Shown: positions 26,241 to 35,247, counted from the first letter of the stretch. The stretch: 64,000 nt of DNA from Pseudomonas bubulae (GCF_900618535.1 NZ_UYJA01000005.1:1-64000), one strand, 5' to 3'. Numbers and translations: made by a program. Notes: generated from the sequence alone by a model not told the origin.

Positions 26241-26986
26241 GTGACCGTCACTTCGATCAACTGGCCACCCGCTTCGCCGAGAAAATCTACGGTGGCGCCA
26301 AGGGTGCGATTCGTCTGGCCGTGCTCCAGGCCGACCTGCAGGAAACCCTGCCCAAACGCCCGTTGCGGGTGCTGGATATCGGTGCCGGGCTGGGCCATAT
26401 GTCCTTGTGGCTGGCCCAGCAAGGTCACGATGTGACCCTGGCCGAACCGGCCGCGCCGATGCTGGAAGGCGCCCGCCAGCGGTTTGCCGAAGCTGGCCAG
26501 ACTGGCACCTTTATTCAGGCGCCGTGGCAGGAGCTGCTGGGCCAACTGACCGAGCCCTACGATCTGGTGTTGTGCCACGCCGTGCTGGAGTGGCTGGCCG
26601 AGCCCCACGCGATCCTGCCGGTGCTGCATCAATTGACCGCCAAGGATGGCTGGTTGTCGCTGGCGTTTTACAACCGCGACGCGCTGATCTATCGCAACTT
26701 GCTCAAGGGGCACTTTCGCAAGATGCGCAAGAACGACATGGCCGGCGAAAAACAGAGCCTCACCCCGCAGCAGCCACTCGACCCACGGGAGCTGGCCATA
26801 GCACTCGAAGGGCTGTGGCAGGTCGAAACCCAAAGCGGCGTGCGGGTGTTTCACGATTACATGCCAGTGGAGTTCCAGGCCCGCGCCGAGCTTGAAGCCC
26901 TGGTTGAAATGGAGCTGGCCCACCGTCGCCACCCTGCGTTTGCCGGGCTGGGACGTTATCTTCATTGGGTGTGTCGCCCGGTTTAA
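26237..26986 (+). CDS. cmoM: tRNA 5-carboxymethoxyuridine methyltransferase CmoM
   Basis: This 249-aa class I SAM-dependent methyltransferase has its SAM-binding motif in VLDIGAGLGHMSLWLAQQGH (about residues 38-57) and the family-specific CHAVLEWLAEP, LAFYNRDA and SGVRVFHDYMP. These match E. coli CmoM (SmtA), which methylates cmo5U34 of tRNA to mcmo5U. It overlaps the MazG-like gene by 4 bp. Confidence 0.92.
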   Translation: MSDRHFDQLATRFAEKIYGGAKGAIRLAVLQADLQETLPKRPLRVLDIGAGLGHMSLWLAQQGHDVTLAEPAAPMLEGARQRFAEAGQTGTFIQAPWQELLGQLTEPYDLVLCHAVLEWLAEPHAILPVLHQLTAKDGWLSLAFYNRDALIYRNLLKGHFRKMRKNDMAGEKQSLTPQQPLDPRELAIALEGLWQVETQSGVRVFHDYMPVEFQARAELEALVEMELAHRRHPAFAGLGRYLHWVCRPV

Positions 26987-27007
26987 ATCGCCCTGCGGGG
27001 GGAGAGC

Positions 27008-27625
27008 ATGATGTATCGCCGCGTTGCCTTGATCGTTTTGAGCCTGGGGCTGGGCGCTTGCCAAAGCCCCAACCCGTACACCGCCACCTCAATGCCCATG
27101 CCTCCGGCTCCGGCACAGGCAGCCAATACCCTGGACTTGAGTGCCTACCCGGCCCCGCCACGGGATTACGGGCGCTACCAGAGCTGGGCCTGGCTCAATG
27201 GTCGGCTGCCGGTTGGCACGGCATGGGCCGACTCGGCGCAAATCGCCGAAGCGGTTAACAATGCCCTGGACCAGCGCGGCTTGCGCCCGGCACAACCCAA
27301 CCGTCCGGCGGATCTTTGGGTCAGTGCTGATTTGCACACCGAAAAACGCTTGCGCCAGGTACAGGACGACTATGGTTACGGGGCCGGCTACGGCAGCGGT
27401 TACGGCCGCTACGGCAGCCAATACGGCATGTACAACTCTGTCCCCGTCATACGTACTTATGAGGTTGAGGTCATGGTGGTTCGACTCAACCTGTATGACG
27501 GTAAAACTGGCCAGCCGGTGTGGAGTTCCAGTGCAGAAACCAGCAGTAAAGGCAGCCTGAGCGAACGCAGTGACGCCCTGCGCGAATCACTGAACAAGGC
27601 AGTACAGGCTTACCCTCCCCATTGA
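27008..27625 (+). CDS. DUF4136-family lipoprotein, first copy
   Basis: This 205-aa predicted outer-membrane lipoprotein has signal MMYRRVALIVLSLGLGAC with lipobox LGAC. The mature part has the DUF4136 pattern (YQSWAWLNGRLPVG, ALDQRGLRPAQ, WVSADLH) and a Tyr/Gly-rich stretch (YGYGAGYGSGYGRYGSQYG near residues 120-140). ATG ATG occurs at the start; the second (27011) has better spacing to GGGGAG. It is followed after 28 bp by a paralogue. The function of DUF4136 is unknown; members are often induced or placed near envelope genes. Confidence 0.85.
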   Translation: MMYRRVALIVLSLGLGACQSPNPYTATSMPMPPAPAQAANTLDLSAYPAPPRDYGRYQSWAWLNGRLPVGTAWADSAQIAEAVNNALDQRGLRPAQPNRPADLWVSADLHTEKRLRQVQDDYGYGAGYGSGYGRYGSQYGMYNSVPVIRTYEVEVMVVRLNLYDGKTGQPVWSSSAETSSKGSLSERSDALRESLNKAVQAYPPH

Positions 27626-27653
27626 GTCTCAATAGTGAAGTGGAGAAATCATC

Positions 27654-28241
27654 ATGCTTCGTCGCATTGCATTACTGGGCCTGGCCCTGCTGCTCAGTGC
27701 CTGCGAAACCATGCAGGTCAGCCATGATTACAACCCTGCTGTCGATTTCGCCCAGTTCCGTACCTGGGCCTGGAAAGACCCTGCCGTGCAATACCAACCC
27801 AACAACCCGATGCTTAGAAGCGACCTGACCGAGCAACGCATTGTCCAGGCCGTCAGCAGCCAGCTGGACCAGCGCGGCCTGCGCCCGGTAGCGGCAGGCA
27901 GCAAGCCGGACTTGCTGGTGCAAACCTGGCTGATCGTGGCCAACCGCCAGGAACAGGTGGTGACCAACTACGGCTACGGTGGCCCTTGGGGCGGGCCGTG
28001 GGGGGGTTACTGGGGCGGCCCGTGGGAAGGTTACTGGGGCGCACCGATGTATAACGAAACCCGCAACGTGGTCTACCAGGTTGGTACGCTGCAGATCGAC
28101 CTGATAGATGCCAAAGACGGCAAGCTGGTGTGGCGAGGCAGTGCAGAGAAAGTCGTCGACAGCAGCCCGACCCCGGCTGAACGCAGCGCTGCAATCCAGC
28201 AAGCAGTCACCAAGATCCTGAGTACGTATCCGCCCAAGTAA
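27654..28241 (+). CDS. DUF4136-family lipoprotein, second copy
   Basis: This 195-aa lipoprotein has signal MLRRIALLGLALLLSAC (lipobox LSAC) and the DUF4136 pattern YNPAVDFAQFRTWAWKDP, SQLDQRGLRPV and LLVQTWLIV. A Gly/Trp/Tyr-rich loop (GGPWGGPWGGYWGGPW) spans about residues 103-123. It is a tandem paralogue of the upstream gene, probably by duplication, with the variable aromatic/glycine loop diverged. The operon ends at an inverted repeat (28255-28309). The role is unknown; surface or envelope location is predicted from the lipobox. Confidence 0.85.
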   Translation: MLRRIALLGLALLLSACETMQVSHDYNPAVDFAQFRTWAWKDPAVQYQPNNPMLRSDLTEQRIVQAVSSQLDQRGLRPVAAGSKPDLLVQTWLIVANRQEQVVTNYGYGGPWGGPWGGYWGGPWEGYWGAPMYNETRNVVYQVGTLQIDLIDAKDGKLVWRGSAEKVVDSSPTPAERSAAIQQAVTKILSTYPPK

Positions 28242-28254
28242 GTTACGCAGCATT

Positions 28255-28309
28255 AACTTGCTCACGATGTATATAAGTAAGTTGGTATTAATACTTTCGT
28301 GAGCAAGTT
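28255..28309. repeat. 13-bp perfect inverted repeat around the tadG-side motif
   Basis: AACTTGCTCACGA (28255-28267) and TCGTGAGCAAGTT (28297-28309) are exact inverted copies separated by 29 bp, followed by GGTTTTT. The intervening DNA carries the TATTAATACTTT motif. It may be a terminator for the lipoprotein operon or an operator loop; the long spacer makes a simple terminator doubtful. Confidence 0.6.
28281..28302 (+). promoter_or_regulatory. Tad-locus motif upstream of tadG-like gene
   Basis: GTTGGTATTAATACTTTCGT shares the core TTAATACTTT with sites upstream of flp, pprB and the glycine-rich lipoprotein. It is about 175 bp before the tadG-like start. Candidate PprB-binding site, inferred only from recurrence in this locus. 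Confidence 0.5.
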
Positions 28310-28475
28310 GGTTTTTACACTGTTTTTCTGACCACTTGTCGTTGTCTTTTGATTAACCGTTCACATCGCGCTTATAAAACTGGCAACTGGCCAGCGCACC
28401 GATCACTTCTTGTCTACACTCGCTGAAACTTTGGAGAGTTAGCGCTGGGCACTGTTCCAGCATCAGGAGTGCTCG

Positions 28476-30389
28476 ATGTCTCCCCAACTACGCGGTATGG
28501 GTTTTTATGGTCCCCGGCAGCAGCATGGCGCAATCGGCCTGATGGCTGCTGTGACGCTGGGCATGGTGCTGCTGTTTATGCTGCTGGTGGTCGACAGCGG
28601 GCGCCTGTACCTGGAGCAGCGCAAGTTGCAGCGCGTGGCGGATATGGCGGTGCTGGAGGCAGTGAGTCGGGGCGGTAACTGTGCTGGCGCCAGTACTGCT
28701 GCCGGTTTCGCCAACCAGAGTGCCACTCGCAACAGCTTCACCCCCGGCAGCGTGCAAAAAGTAAACACCACTTGCGGCACCCTGAGCACCAACAGTAGCC
28801 AGTTGCGGGTATTCACTGCCGACGCAACCAAATCCGATGCCATTCGCGTAATCGCCACCACCACTGTGCCGACCAGCGTGGCCGGAGGCTTGTGGAGTAT
28901 GTTTTCCAAAAACGGGTTTAATCTGAATACCAATTTGACGGCGAGTGCGGTGGGCTCAACACCGGGGCCGACGCTGGCGCAAATAAGTATTCGTACCACA
29001 CTGGCTACGGTCGACTCCTCACAATCGCCGCTGCTCAACAACCTGTTTACAGGCCTGCTGGGAGGTAACGTAGCCATTTCGGCCGTTGGCTGGGACGGCT
29101 TGGTCAAAGCAGACATCAACTTACTGCAGTACTTGAATCAATTGGCCGTTAACTTGAACGTCAAGGCAGGAGATTACACAACGCTACTCACTACCAATGC
29201 CACGGTGACTGACTTTATAAAAGCGGCGGCTACTGTCGCAAAACTTAACGGAGCTACGGCAGATGTACAAACAGCACTGACCAACCTACAAGTTGCCGCT
29301 ATTAAAAACACACCCATAAAAGTTGGTGACTTATTACAACTACAAACCGGAACTTCAACTGCTGGCCTGGACACCAACCTTAACTTATTTTCAGTGATAC
29401 AAGCCGCCATTCAAATTGCCAACAAGAATAATGCCGCTGCCGTCAGCCTACCGGTTAACGTGCTGGGACTGGCCAAGGTAACGACCACGGTAAAAGTAAT
29501 CGAGCCCCCGCAGTTCTCTGCCATCGGCAACCCGGCCACGGACAGGCTTTTTGTGCGCACGGCGCAAGTGAGGTCTTTAATCACCATTGAGCTTCCGGTT
29601 CTCAATACCGTGGCTTCACTTGTGAGTAAAGTTCTGGATCTTGTTACAGGCTTGCTCGGGGCCATTATCGGTACGACCTACAGCCCTCAAATACTTCCGC
29701 CGCCATTAATCCTCAGTGTCAATCTGGATGCAGGTGGCGCAGATGCACTGGTGACCGGATATAGCTGCCCTACGGGAAGTACCGGCACTAAAAGCCTTAC
29801 GGTTTTGGCACACACGGCCCTGGCCAATTTGAATGTCGGCAACATTGATGGCAGCAAGGCTTTTTCCTCTTCAGCCTCCGTAACCGTTACACCACTGCCC
29901 ATTGTGAACATCGTCAGCAAGACCTGCTTGGCCCTCATTTGTTCTTCAAAGGATTATGGCGGCGGCGGCATTGCGATCATGGCAAAGCTACCCATTGCTC
30001 CAACTCCCAGCACCCTGCTTTTTTCTGCAGCCTCAAGCTCGGAGCCGCCCAATTTGAAACTTCCACCGGCGGCCAAAAACGCCAGCCCCACGACCAACGT
30101 GGTGGCCAGCCTGAAAAGTACGCTGAGCAATTTGCCGATTCAACTGTACGCACCAGTGGATAGCACCGGCATCCTCGGGGCACTCGCAACGAATTTGTCG
30201 AATGCTGTCACCGCAACGCTGCTGGCAGTGGTAAACATTGCTGGAGGGTTGATTACAGGCGTTTTGAGCCCATTGCTTGATCCTGTGATCAACAACCTGC
30301 TCTCGCTGTTGGGGGTCAACCTCATGGTGACGGAAGTTGATGCCAACCTCTCCTGCAACCAGGGTGGCCGCGCCCAGCTGGTGCTTTGA
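28476..30389 (+). CDS. tadG: TadG-like pilus-associated protein
   Basis: This 637-aa protein begins with a TadG-type hydrophobic N-terminus (QQHGAIGLMAAVTLGMVLLF, TM near residues 20-45). The Flp-assembly motif VDSGRLYLEQRKLQRVADMAVLEA follows. The rest is a long Thr/Val/Ala/Leu-rich extracytoplasmic region with few charged residues. A stretch around 29150-29400 is AT-richer than its neighbours. It is homologous in position to the tadG of P. aeruginosa but separated here from the main tad operon and transcribed toward the PprA gene. A shared motif lies upstream, so it is probably in the same regulon. Probably inner-membrane anchored and pilus-associated. Confidence 0.8.
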   Translation: MSPQLRGMGFYGPRQQHGAIGLMAAVTLGMVLLFMLLVVDSGRLYLEQRKLQRVADMAVLEAVSRGGNCAGASTAAGFANQSATRNSFTPGSVQKVNTTCGTLSTNSSQLRVFTADATKSDAIRVIATTTVPTSVAGGLWSMFSKNGFNLNTNLTASAVGSTPGPTLAQISIRTTLATVDSSQSPLLNNLFTGLLGGNVAISAVGWDGLVKADINLLQYLNQLAVNLNVKAGDYTTLLTTNATVTDFIKAAATVAKLNGATADVQTALTNLQVAAIKNTPIKVGDLLQLQTGTSTAGLDTNLNLFSVIQAAIQIANKNNAAAVSLPVNVLGLAKVTTTVKVIEPPQFSAIGNPATDRLFVRTAQVRSLITIELPVLNTVASLVSKVLDLVTGLLGAIIGTTYSPQILPPPLILSVNLDAGGADALVTGYSCPTGSTGTKSLTVLAHTALANLNVGNIDGSKAFSSSASVTVTPLPIVNIVSKTCLALICSSKDYGGGGIAIMAKLPIAPTPSTLLFSAASSSEPPNLKLPPAAKNASPTTNVVASLKSTLSNLPIQLYAPVDSTGILGALATNLSNAVTATLLAVVNIAGGLITGVLSPLLDPVINNLLSLLGVNLMVTEVDANLSCNQGGRAQLVL

Positions 30390-30409
30390 CCTAAATGGAG
30401 TGCAATACC

Positions 30410-30498
30410 TTGTGGGAGCGGGCTTGCTCGCGATTCAGGCACCTCGGTACATCTGATATACCGAGGTGATGCAATCGCGAGCAAGCCCGCTCCCACAT
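30410..30498. repeat. REPIN
   Basis: TTGTGGGAGCGGGCTTGCTC and inverted ATCGCGAGCAAGCCCGCTCC surround about 45 bp that includes its own small inverted repeat (ACCTCGGTA and TACCGAGGT). It sits between the convergent tadG-like gene and pprA. Confidence 0.9.
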
Positions 30499-30517
30499 GA
30501 AGGGTGGAACGCTGAAT

Positions 30518-33271
30518 TCAGGCTGCAACCACCGGCAACTCCACACAAAACCGCGCCCCATGCTCGGTATTGCTGACACTCAGCCGCCCGCCCATATTGT
30601 CGATAATGCCGTAACTCACGGACAACCCCAGGCCGGTACCCAGGCCGATGGGCTTGGTGGTGAAAAACGGTTCGAAGATCCGTTCCAAAAGCCGCGGATC
30701 AATCCCACCCGCATTGTCGTCCACCCGCAGGCGCACACTCTGCGCATCGGACTCAACGCTCAGGGCAATCCAGGGCTCAAAGTCGCGGTCAGTTTCACGC
30801 TTGCTCATCAGCGCATCACGGGCATTGACCATCAGGTTGATCAGCACTTGCTCCAACTGATCCACATGGCCGCGCACCTGCACAGCGCAAGCCTGGCCCT
30901 CACTGCGCAATTGCACACCCTTGCCCCTCAAGCCCTCACCCAGCAAGGCTACAGAGCCTTCCATGGCCTGCGCCGGGTTGAACACTTGCTGTTCGATTTC
31001 GGAACGACGGCCAAACACCCGCAAGTGGTCTACCACCCGCGCCGCACGCTGGATCTGACCGTCAATACGGGTGAGTTTGTCTTGCAAATAATCGATCTGC
31101 GCATCGCCATTACCCAGGCGTTTGAGCACGTTGACCACGGCCATGCGCATCACGTTCAGCGGCTGGTTGATTTCGTGCGCCAGCCCCGTGGCCATTTCGC
31201 CCAGGGTGGCCATTTTCGCGCTGTGGGTCAGTTGCTGTTGCGAGCGACGCACTTCGGTGTTGTCGCGGCCCACGGCCTGCACTTCAAGCAAGTTGCCCTG
31301 CTCGTCAAAAATGCCCCGGTCCGACCACACCCACCAGGCATATTCACGCCCCGGCAGTTGCAGGCTGATTTCCGCCGTGCTGACCGGTGCCTGCGGAGTC
31401 AAGCCGGCTATACGCTGCACAAAGGCCTCGCGCTGCTCAGTGGATAGCCAACTGCTCAGGTTGATGCCCGGCAGTTGCGCAGTGGTGCATTCCAGGTAGC
31501 TGGCCAGCGGCTGATTGCCGAAGGTCAGGGTCAGGTCGGGCAGGTAACGGCAGATCATCGCCGGTGAGTCCTCAACCAGTATCCGATAACGCTCCTCGCT
31601 GTTTTTGACCCGCTCGGCCGCTTCGGTGGCTTCGGTGATATCCAGCCACAAGCCAACCACTTCTACCGGCAAACCAAGGTCGTTACGCAACAGCTTGGCC
31701 TCATCCAGCAACCAGTGATAATCGCCGCGCCGATCGCGCAGGCGATAACGGTTGCGGGCGCTGCCTTCGCGCAGCAACTGCCGGGTACGGCCAAAAAACT
31801 GTTCGAGGTCATCGGGATGGACCCACTCGATCAAGGTTTCACTGGTACATTCCTCCAGCGTCCAGCCCAGTAAAGGCTTGAGGCTGTCACTGAAAAATGC
31901 CGGTACCAGCGCGCCTTCAACATAACGCTGTACATAAATCACCGCCGGGGAACTGGCGATCAGGTTGTCCAGCCGCGCATGGGCGGCGGCGACTTGTTGC
32001 TGCTGGTTTTTGATATCGCTGACATCCAGCATAAAACCTACGATGCGCCGCCGGGTGCCGCTGCCCAGCACCTGGCCCTGAATCCGGTACCAGCGGGCAG
32101 GCTCTGTGGCCTGTGGCTCATGTACCCGGGCAAACAGTAATAATTCTTTGCCATATTCCAGCAGTTCATTGAAGCGACCGCTAAGTTCATCACGGTCAGC
32201 CGGGTGAAACAACGCCAGCCATGCCTGGCGGGTCATGGCCTGCGGCTCGGCCACAGCGTCCAGGTTGATGGCCAGTTGTGGAGCCAGTTCCAGCAGTTCG
32301 CTGGTGCTCGACCATTCCCACCAGCCGGTGCCCAGCAGGCCTTGCAGGGCTTCCATGCGCTCGCTTTGCTGCAGGTGCTGCTGCTCACGTAAACGGTCCA
32401 GCAGTGGTGCGGCCAGGGCAGCGCACACCTGCATCCAGTCGCTTTCACTCATTTGCGGGCCGTGCAGGGACGCCGGGTAAAACCCCAGCATCAACCAGGC
32501 ACACAAGCCTTGCTGGTCGCTGTAAGGCACCAGCACACCATCGGCATTGCCAAACAAATCGTTTAATCGCGGGTTACCGTCGCGCTCGACACGCTGGGGT
32601 GACGTTCCGCCAAGCGGGTCGAGCAGGCTGCCCAGGTTTTGTTCTGGCAGCCACAGTTGCGGCGCATCAAAGGCGTGATACGTGCTGTGCATATACCAGG
32701 AAGCCTGTGGACCCTCACGCAGCGCCAGCGCCATACAGGGCACACGCCCATGCTGGGCGACGCTGCGCAGCGCTTCGTGCATGACCTCGGACAGACGCGA
32801 TGCACTGCACTGGCGCAACTGCCCGGCCAGCCCCAGGATCAGTTGCGTGCAGCGCTCGCGGCTGCGGGCCTGCTCACTGCCAAGGCGCAGGTCGCTGATA
32901 TCCAGCAACTGCAAAAGCCAGCTGCTCCCCTGGGGTTGCACCCAGCCCCGGGTATGCACCACACGCAGCCCCGCACACTGGAAGTCGAGATCAAGACTGT
33001 GACCAACCCAGTCTGCCGGTACGCCTTCAAGCGCCAGCGTGCTCCCCGGCACCAGATAGCTCAGGAGCAGGCGCGGTGAACCATCGTCGCTGCCCCGCGC
33101 CAGGCCGTAGCGCTGCAGGCCGTGGATTTCAATGACGTGCCCCAGCGGATCAAGCATCAGCTGGATACCCGCATGGGTGCGTGATTGCGGATCGGTGGAT
33201 TCAGGCAAGCGCTCGTCGGTCCGTCCCAACAAGCGCCCGAACAGCCCTTCGCTAGGGGACAAGTTGAGCAC
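30518..33271 (-). CDS. pprA: PprA-type multidomain sensor histidine kinase
   Basis: This 917-aa soluble-looking sensor has an N-terminal region (1-130) of unclear fold, a GAF-like region (about 150-310) and three PAS domains (about 310-440, 445-560, 570-680). HisKA follows with the phospho-acceptor in TGLAHEINQPLNVMRM (His near 698), then HATPase_c with NLMVNARDA, DNAGGI and GTGLGLSVSYGI. No transmembrane segment is obvious, so it senses an internal cue. It pairs by position with the PprB-type regulator and the TadE-like gene, whose end overlaps the pprA start by 20 bp. PprA/PprB control Flp pili and adhesins in P. aeruginosa. Confidence 0.85.
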   Translation of the reverse strand: MLNLSPSEGLFGRLLGRTDERLPESTDPQSRTHAGIQLMLDPLGHVIEIHGLQRYGLARGSDDGSPRLLLSYLVPGSTLALEGVPADWVGHSLDLDFQCAGLRVVHTRGWVQPQGSSWLLQLLDISDLRLGSEQARSRERCTQLILGLAGQLRQCSASRLSEVMHEALRSVAQHGRVPCMALALREGPQASWYMHSTYHAFDAPQLWLPEQNLGSLLDPLGGTSPQRVERDGNPRLNDLFGNADGVLVPYSDQQGLCAWLMLGFYPASLHGPQMSESDWMQVCAALAAPLLDRLREQQHLQQSERMEALQGLLGTGWWEWSSTSELLELAPQLAINLDAVAEPQAMTRQAWLALFHPADRDELSGRFNELLEYGKELLLFARVHEPQATEPARWYRIQGQVLGSGTRRRIVGFMLDVSDIKNQQQQVAAAHARLDNLIASSPAVIYVQRYVEGALVPAFFSDSLKPLLGWTLEECTSETLIEWVHPDDLEQFFGRTRQLLREGSARNRYRLRDRRGDYHWLLDEAKLLRNDLGLPVEVVGLWLDITEATEAAERVKNSEERYRILVEDSPAMICRYLPDLTLTFGNQPLASYLECTTAQLPGINLSSWLSTEQREAFVQRIAGLTPQAPVSTAEISLQLPGREYAWWVWSDRGIFDEQGNLLEVQAVGRDNTEVRRSQQQLTHSAKMATLGEMATGLAHEINQPLNVMRMAVVNVLKRLGNGDAQIDYLQDKLTRIDGQIQRAARVVDHLRVFGRRSEIEQQVFNPAQAMEGSVALLGEGLRGKGVQLRSEGQACAVQVRGHVDQLEQVLINLMVNARDALMSKRETDRDFEPWIALSVESDAQSVRLRVDDNAGGIDPRLLERIFEPFFTTKPIGLGTGLGLSVSYGIIDNMGGRLSVSNTEHGARFCVELPVVAA

Positions 33272-33695
33272 TCGATTCGGCTTTCAAATTTGTTGGCAGG
33301 CTAGGCACTGTGATCGTTCCCAATTTGAGCACCGGCATGATGGTGGTCAACGCCGTAGCAGGCAGGGTCACACTGGCAGTCAGCACTTTGGTTGTCGGGT
33401 TATAGGTCGCGGCCGGAACCAGGCTGCCTTTAACCGCAGTGGGCACCCAGGCCAGTTTCTCGTTCAATACGCTCTTGGCCAACGTCTCCACCAGCCCGCC
33501 ATAGTTGGCCGCCGTCGGATCCACCGCCATGCTGCGCCGCACCGCCTCGGCCGTCGCATTGTTGAATGACTGCACCAACAGCAGGGGCAAGCTGTAGCTG
33601 AGCAAGCCATAAAGCACCGCAAAAAAAATCACAAACACCAGCGCGAACTCAATCGCCGCCGCGCCCTGCTGCTTTTTGCCAAGTCTTGTTTTCAT
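33252..33695 (-). CDS. TadE-like pseudopilin
   Basis: In this 147-aa pseudopilin the prepilin motif QQGAAAIEFALVFVIFFAV has the cleavage-site glycine (Gly11) with Glu at +5, followed by a hydrophobic helix. The mature part has the beta-rich TadE/TadF look. It should be processed by the adjacent prepilin peptidase. Its stop overlaps the pprA start by 20 bp, so pprA may be translationally coupled. It is divergent from the peptidase gene. Confidence 0.85.
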   Translation of the reverse strand: MKTRLGKKQQGAAAIEFALVFVIFFAVLYGLLSYSLPLLLVQSFNNATAEAVRRSMAVDPTAANYGGLVETLAKSVLNEKLAWVPTAVKGSLVPAATYNPTTKVLTASVTLPATALTTIMPVLKLGTITVPSLPTNLKAESSAQLVP

Positions 33696-33766
33696 GACTG
33701 CGTCTACCCTGACTGTCGACAGTAATATCATCATAGAATCATTGGTAAAAAACGGAGGCTCTTTAC

Positions 33767-34240
33767 GTGATCCAGTTAGCTGTTGTGTTGCTGTGGTTTG
33801 TGGCCTGTTCCATTCAAGACCTGCTCCAACGCCATATTTCCAACTTCCTGACGTTGGGTGGCGCAGCGCTGGCGCTGCTGTATCTGCTGTGGACCGGTCA
33901 CACCTGGCTGGGAGCAAGCGCAACCGAAGGAGGCTGGGCGCTGCTGATCGCGCTGGTGCTGACACTGCCCGGTTATGCCTTGAACAAGCTGGGTGCCGGC
34001 GACGTAAAGCTGTTGATCGCCCTGGCGCTGACAACCGATCGTCCGACAATTCTTGGCACCGTTATCGGTGCTGGCATCTGTAGTGGCATCTGGTGGTTTT
34101 GTGCGTCAAAAATACTGCCGTCAATAAATCAACAAGTTAAGACGCTCTCGCTTGCGAAAGGCGCCACAGTGTCAAAAAAGCTTCCCTTTGCACCCTTCCT
34201 GTTCGGTGGTTTTACCCTGACAATGGCTCTGCTTCACTAG
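33767..34240 (+). CDS. fppA: FppA/TadV prepilin peptidase (A24 family)
   Basis: This 157-aa multi-spanning inner-membrane aspartyl protease has catalytic aspartates in SIQDLLQRHISN (N-terminal) and GAGDVKLL (GxGD). It is short, lacking the methylase domain of PilD, as in TadV/CpaA. It cleaves Flp prepilin and TadE-like pseudopilins. The start is GTG with CGGAGG about 9 nt upstream. It is divergent from the pseudopilin gene and upstream of pprB. Confidence 0.9.
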   Translation: MIQLAVVLLWFVACSIQDLLQRHISNFLTLGGAALALLYLLWTGHTWLGASATEGGWALLIALVLTLPGYALNKLGAGDVKLLIALALTTDRPTILGTVIGAGICSGIWWFCASKILPSINQQVKTLSLAKGATVSKKLPFAPFLFGGFTLTMALLH

Positions 34241-34251
34241 TCATTACGAGG

Positions 34252-34268
34252 GATTAATACCTTGTACA
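34252..34268 (+). promoter_or_regulatory. Tad-locus motif upstream of pprB
   Basis: GATTAATACCTTGTACA lies 90-106 bp upstream of the pprB GTG start and matches the motif at flp, tadG and the glycine-rich lipoprotein. It may mediate autoregulation. Confidence 0.5.
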
Positions 34269-34357
34269 TAGTCGTAAAGTAGGTCTACGTTTAATTCAAT
34301 CACCGCAAGTATGTGGACCAAGATGTCCCTGATTGGTTTACCAGGAAGGAGAACCAC

Positions 34358-35140
34358 GTGAACACGCCCAACCCCCTAATAAAAGTGCTCGTAGTCGACG
34401 ATCAGTCGTTGATTGTCGAAGAACTGTGCGAGTTTCTGGAAAGCAGCGGTTACCGTTGCGTGCCTTGCAATACAACCCGTGAAGCCATTGATGCGTTTGT
34501 GGCCGACCCGCAAATCGGCCTGGTGCTCTGCGACCTGCACATGCCCGACATGAACGGCATCGAACTGACCCAGCAGTTGCAAAAACTGGCCGGCAAACAC
34601 CGCGCCTTTGAAAGCATCCTGTTGACCGGTCGCGCCGATAAACAGGATGTGATCAAGGCCCTGCGTATCGGCATCGCCGACTACTATCAAAAGCCGGTCG
34701 ACCTCAATGAGCTGCTCGAGGGCATCCAGCGCCAGGAAGCTATTTTGCGTGAGCGCCACAAAAGCGATCAGCTGGGCCACCTGAACCAGAAATTGCAGTT
34801 CCTGGCCGAATCCATCGATGACCTATATCAGGACATGGAGTCCGCCCGGCGCCCTCCGCAAGCTGCCACTCACCCCTTGAACAGCCAGGAACCAGGTGAA
34901 GGCCCCTGGCAACAAATCCCGACGATCTTCAAACAGCTGTCACCACGCCAGCTGGACGTCGCCAAGCTGGTCAGCAAGGGCCAGACCAACTACCAGATCG
35001 CCTGTGACCTGGGCATCACCGAAAACACGGTCAAGCTCTATGTGTCGCAAGTGCTGCGCCTGACCCATATGAACAACCGCACCCAACTGGCCCTGGCCCT
35101 GTCGCCAAACGCCGGCGCCCATCGGCAAACTGCGCACTAG
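34358..35140 (+). CDS. pprB: PprB-type NarL-family response regulator
   Basis: This 260-aa response regulator has a receiver domain (residues 7-125) with the phosphorylated Asp59 in VLCDLHMPD and a conserved Lys in YQKPVD. A linker follows, then a C-terminal LuxR-type helix-turn-helix (LSPRQLDVAKLVSKGQTNYQ, ITENTVKLYVSQVL). It is the partner of the PprA-type kinase and the likely activator of the Tad/Flp genes. The start is GTG at 34358 with AAGGAGA upstream. Recurrent TTAATAC motifs at four promoters, one its own, could be its binding sites. Confidence 0.9.
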   Translation: MNTPNPLIKVLVVDDQSLIVEELCEFLESSGYRCVPCNTTREAIDAFVADPQIGLVLCDLHMPDMNGIELTQQLQKLAGKHRAFESILLTGRADKQDVIKALRIGIADYYQKPVDLNELLEGIQRQEAILRERHKSDQLGHLNQKLQFLAESIDDLYQDMESARRPPQAATHPLNSQEPGEGPWQQIPTIFKQLSPRQLDVAKLVSKGQTNYQIACDLGITENTVKLYVSQVLRLTHMNNRTQLALALSPNAGAHRQTAH

Positions 35141-35165
35141 CGACCTGATCACTTCACTGAAGCGG

Positions 35166-35247
35166 TGCGAGTTGCCCGCGATACAACTGGCGCGGCGGGT
35201 GAGTGACGCCGCACCGCTGCCATCGCGGGCAAGCCCGCTCCCACAGG
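35166..35247. repeat. Degenerate REPIN
   Basis: GCGAGTTGCCCGCGATAC (degenerate left arm) and ATCGCGGGCAAGCCCGCTCC (right arm). It lies between the convergent pprB and DUF3613 genes. Confidence 0.75.
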
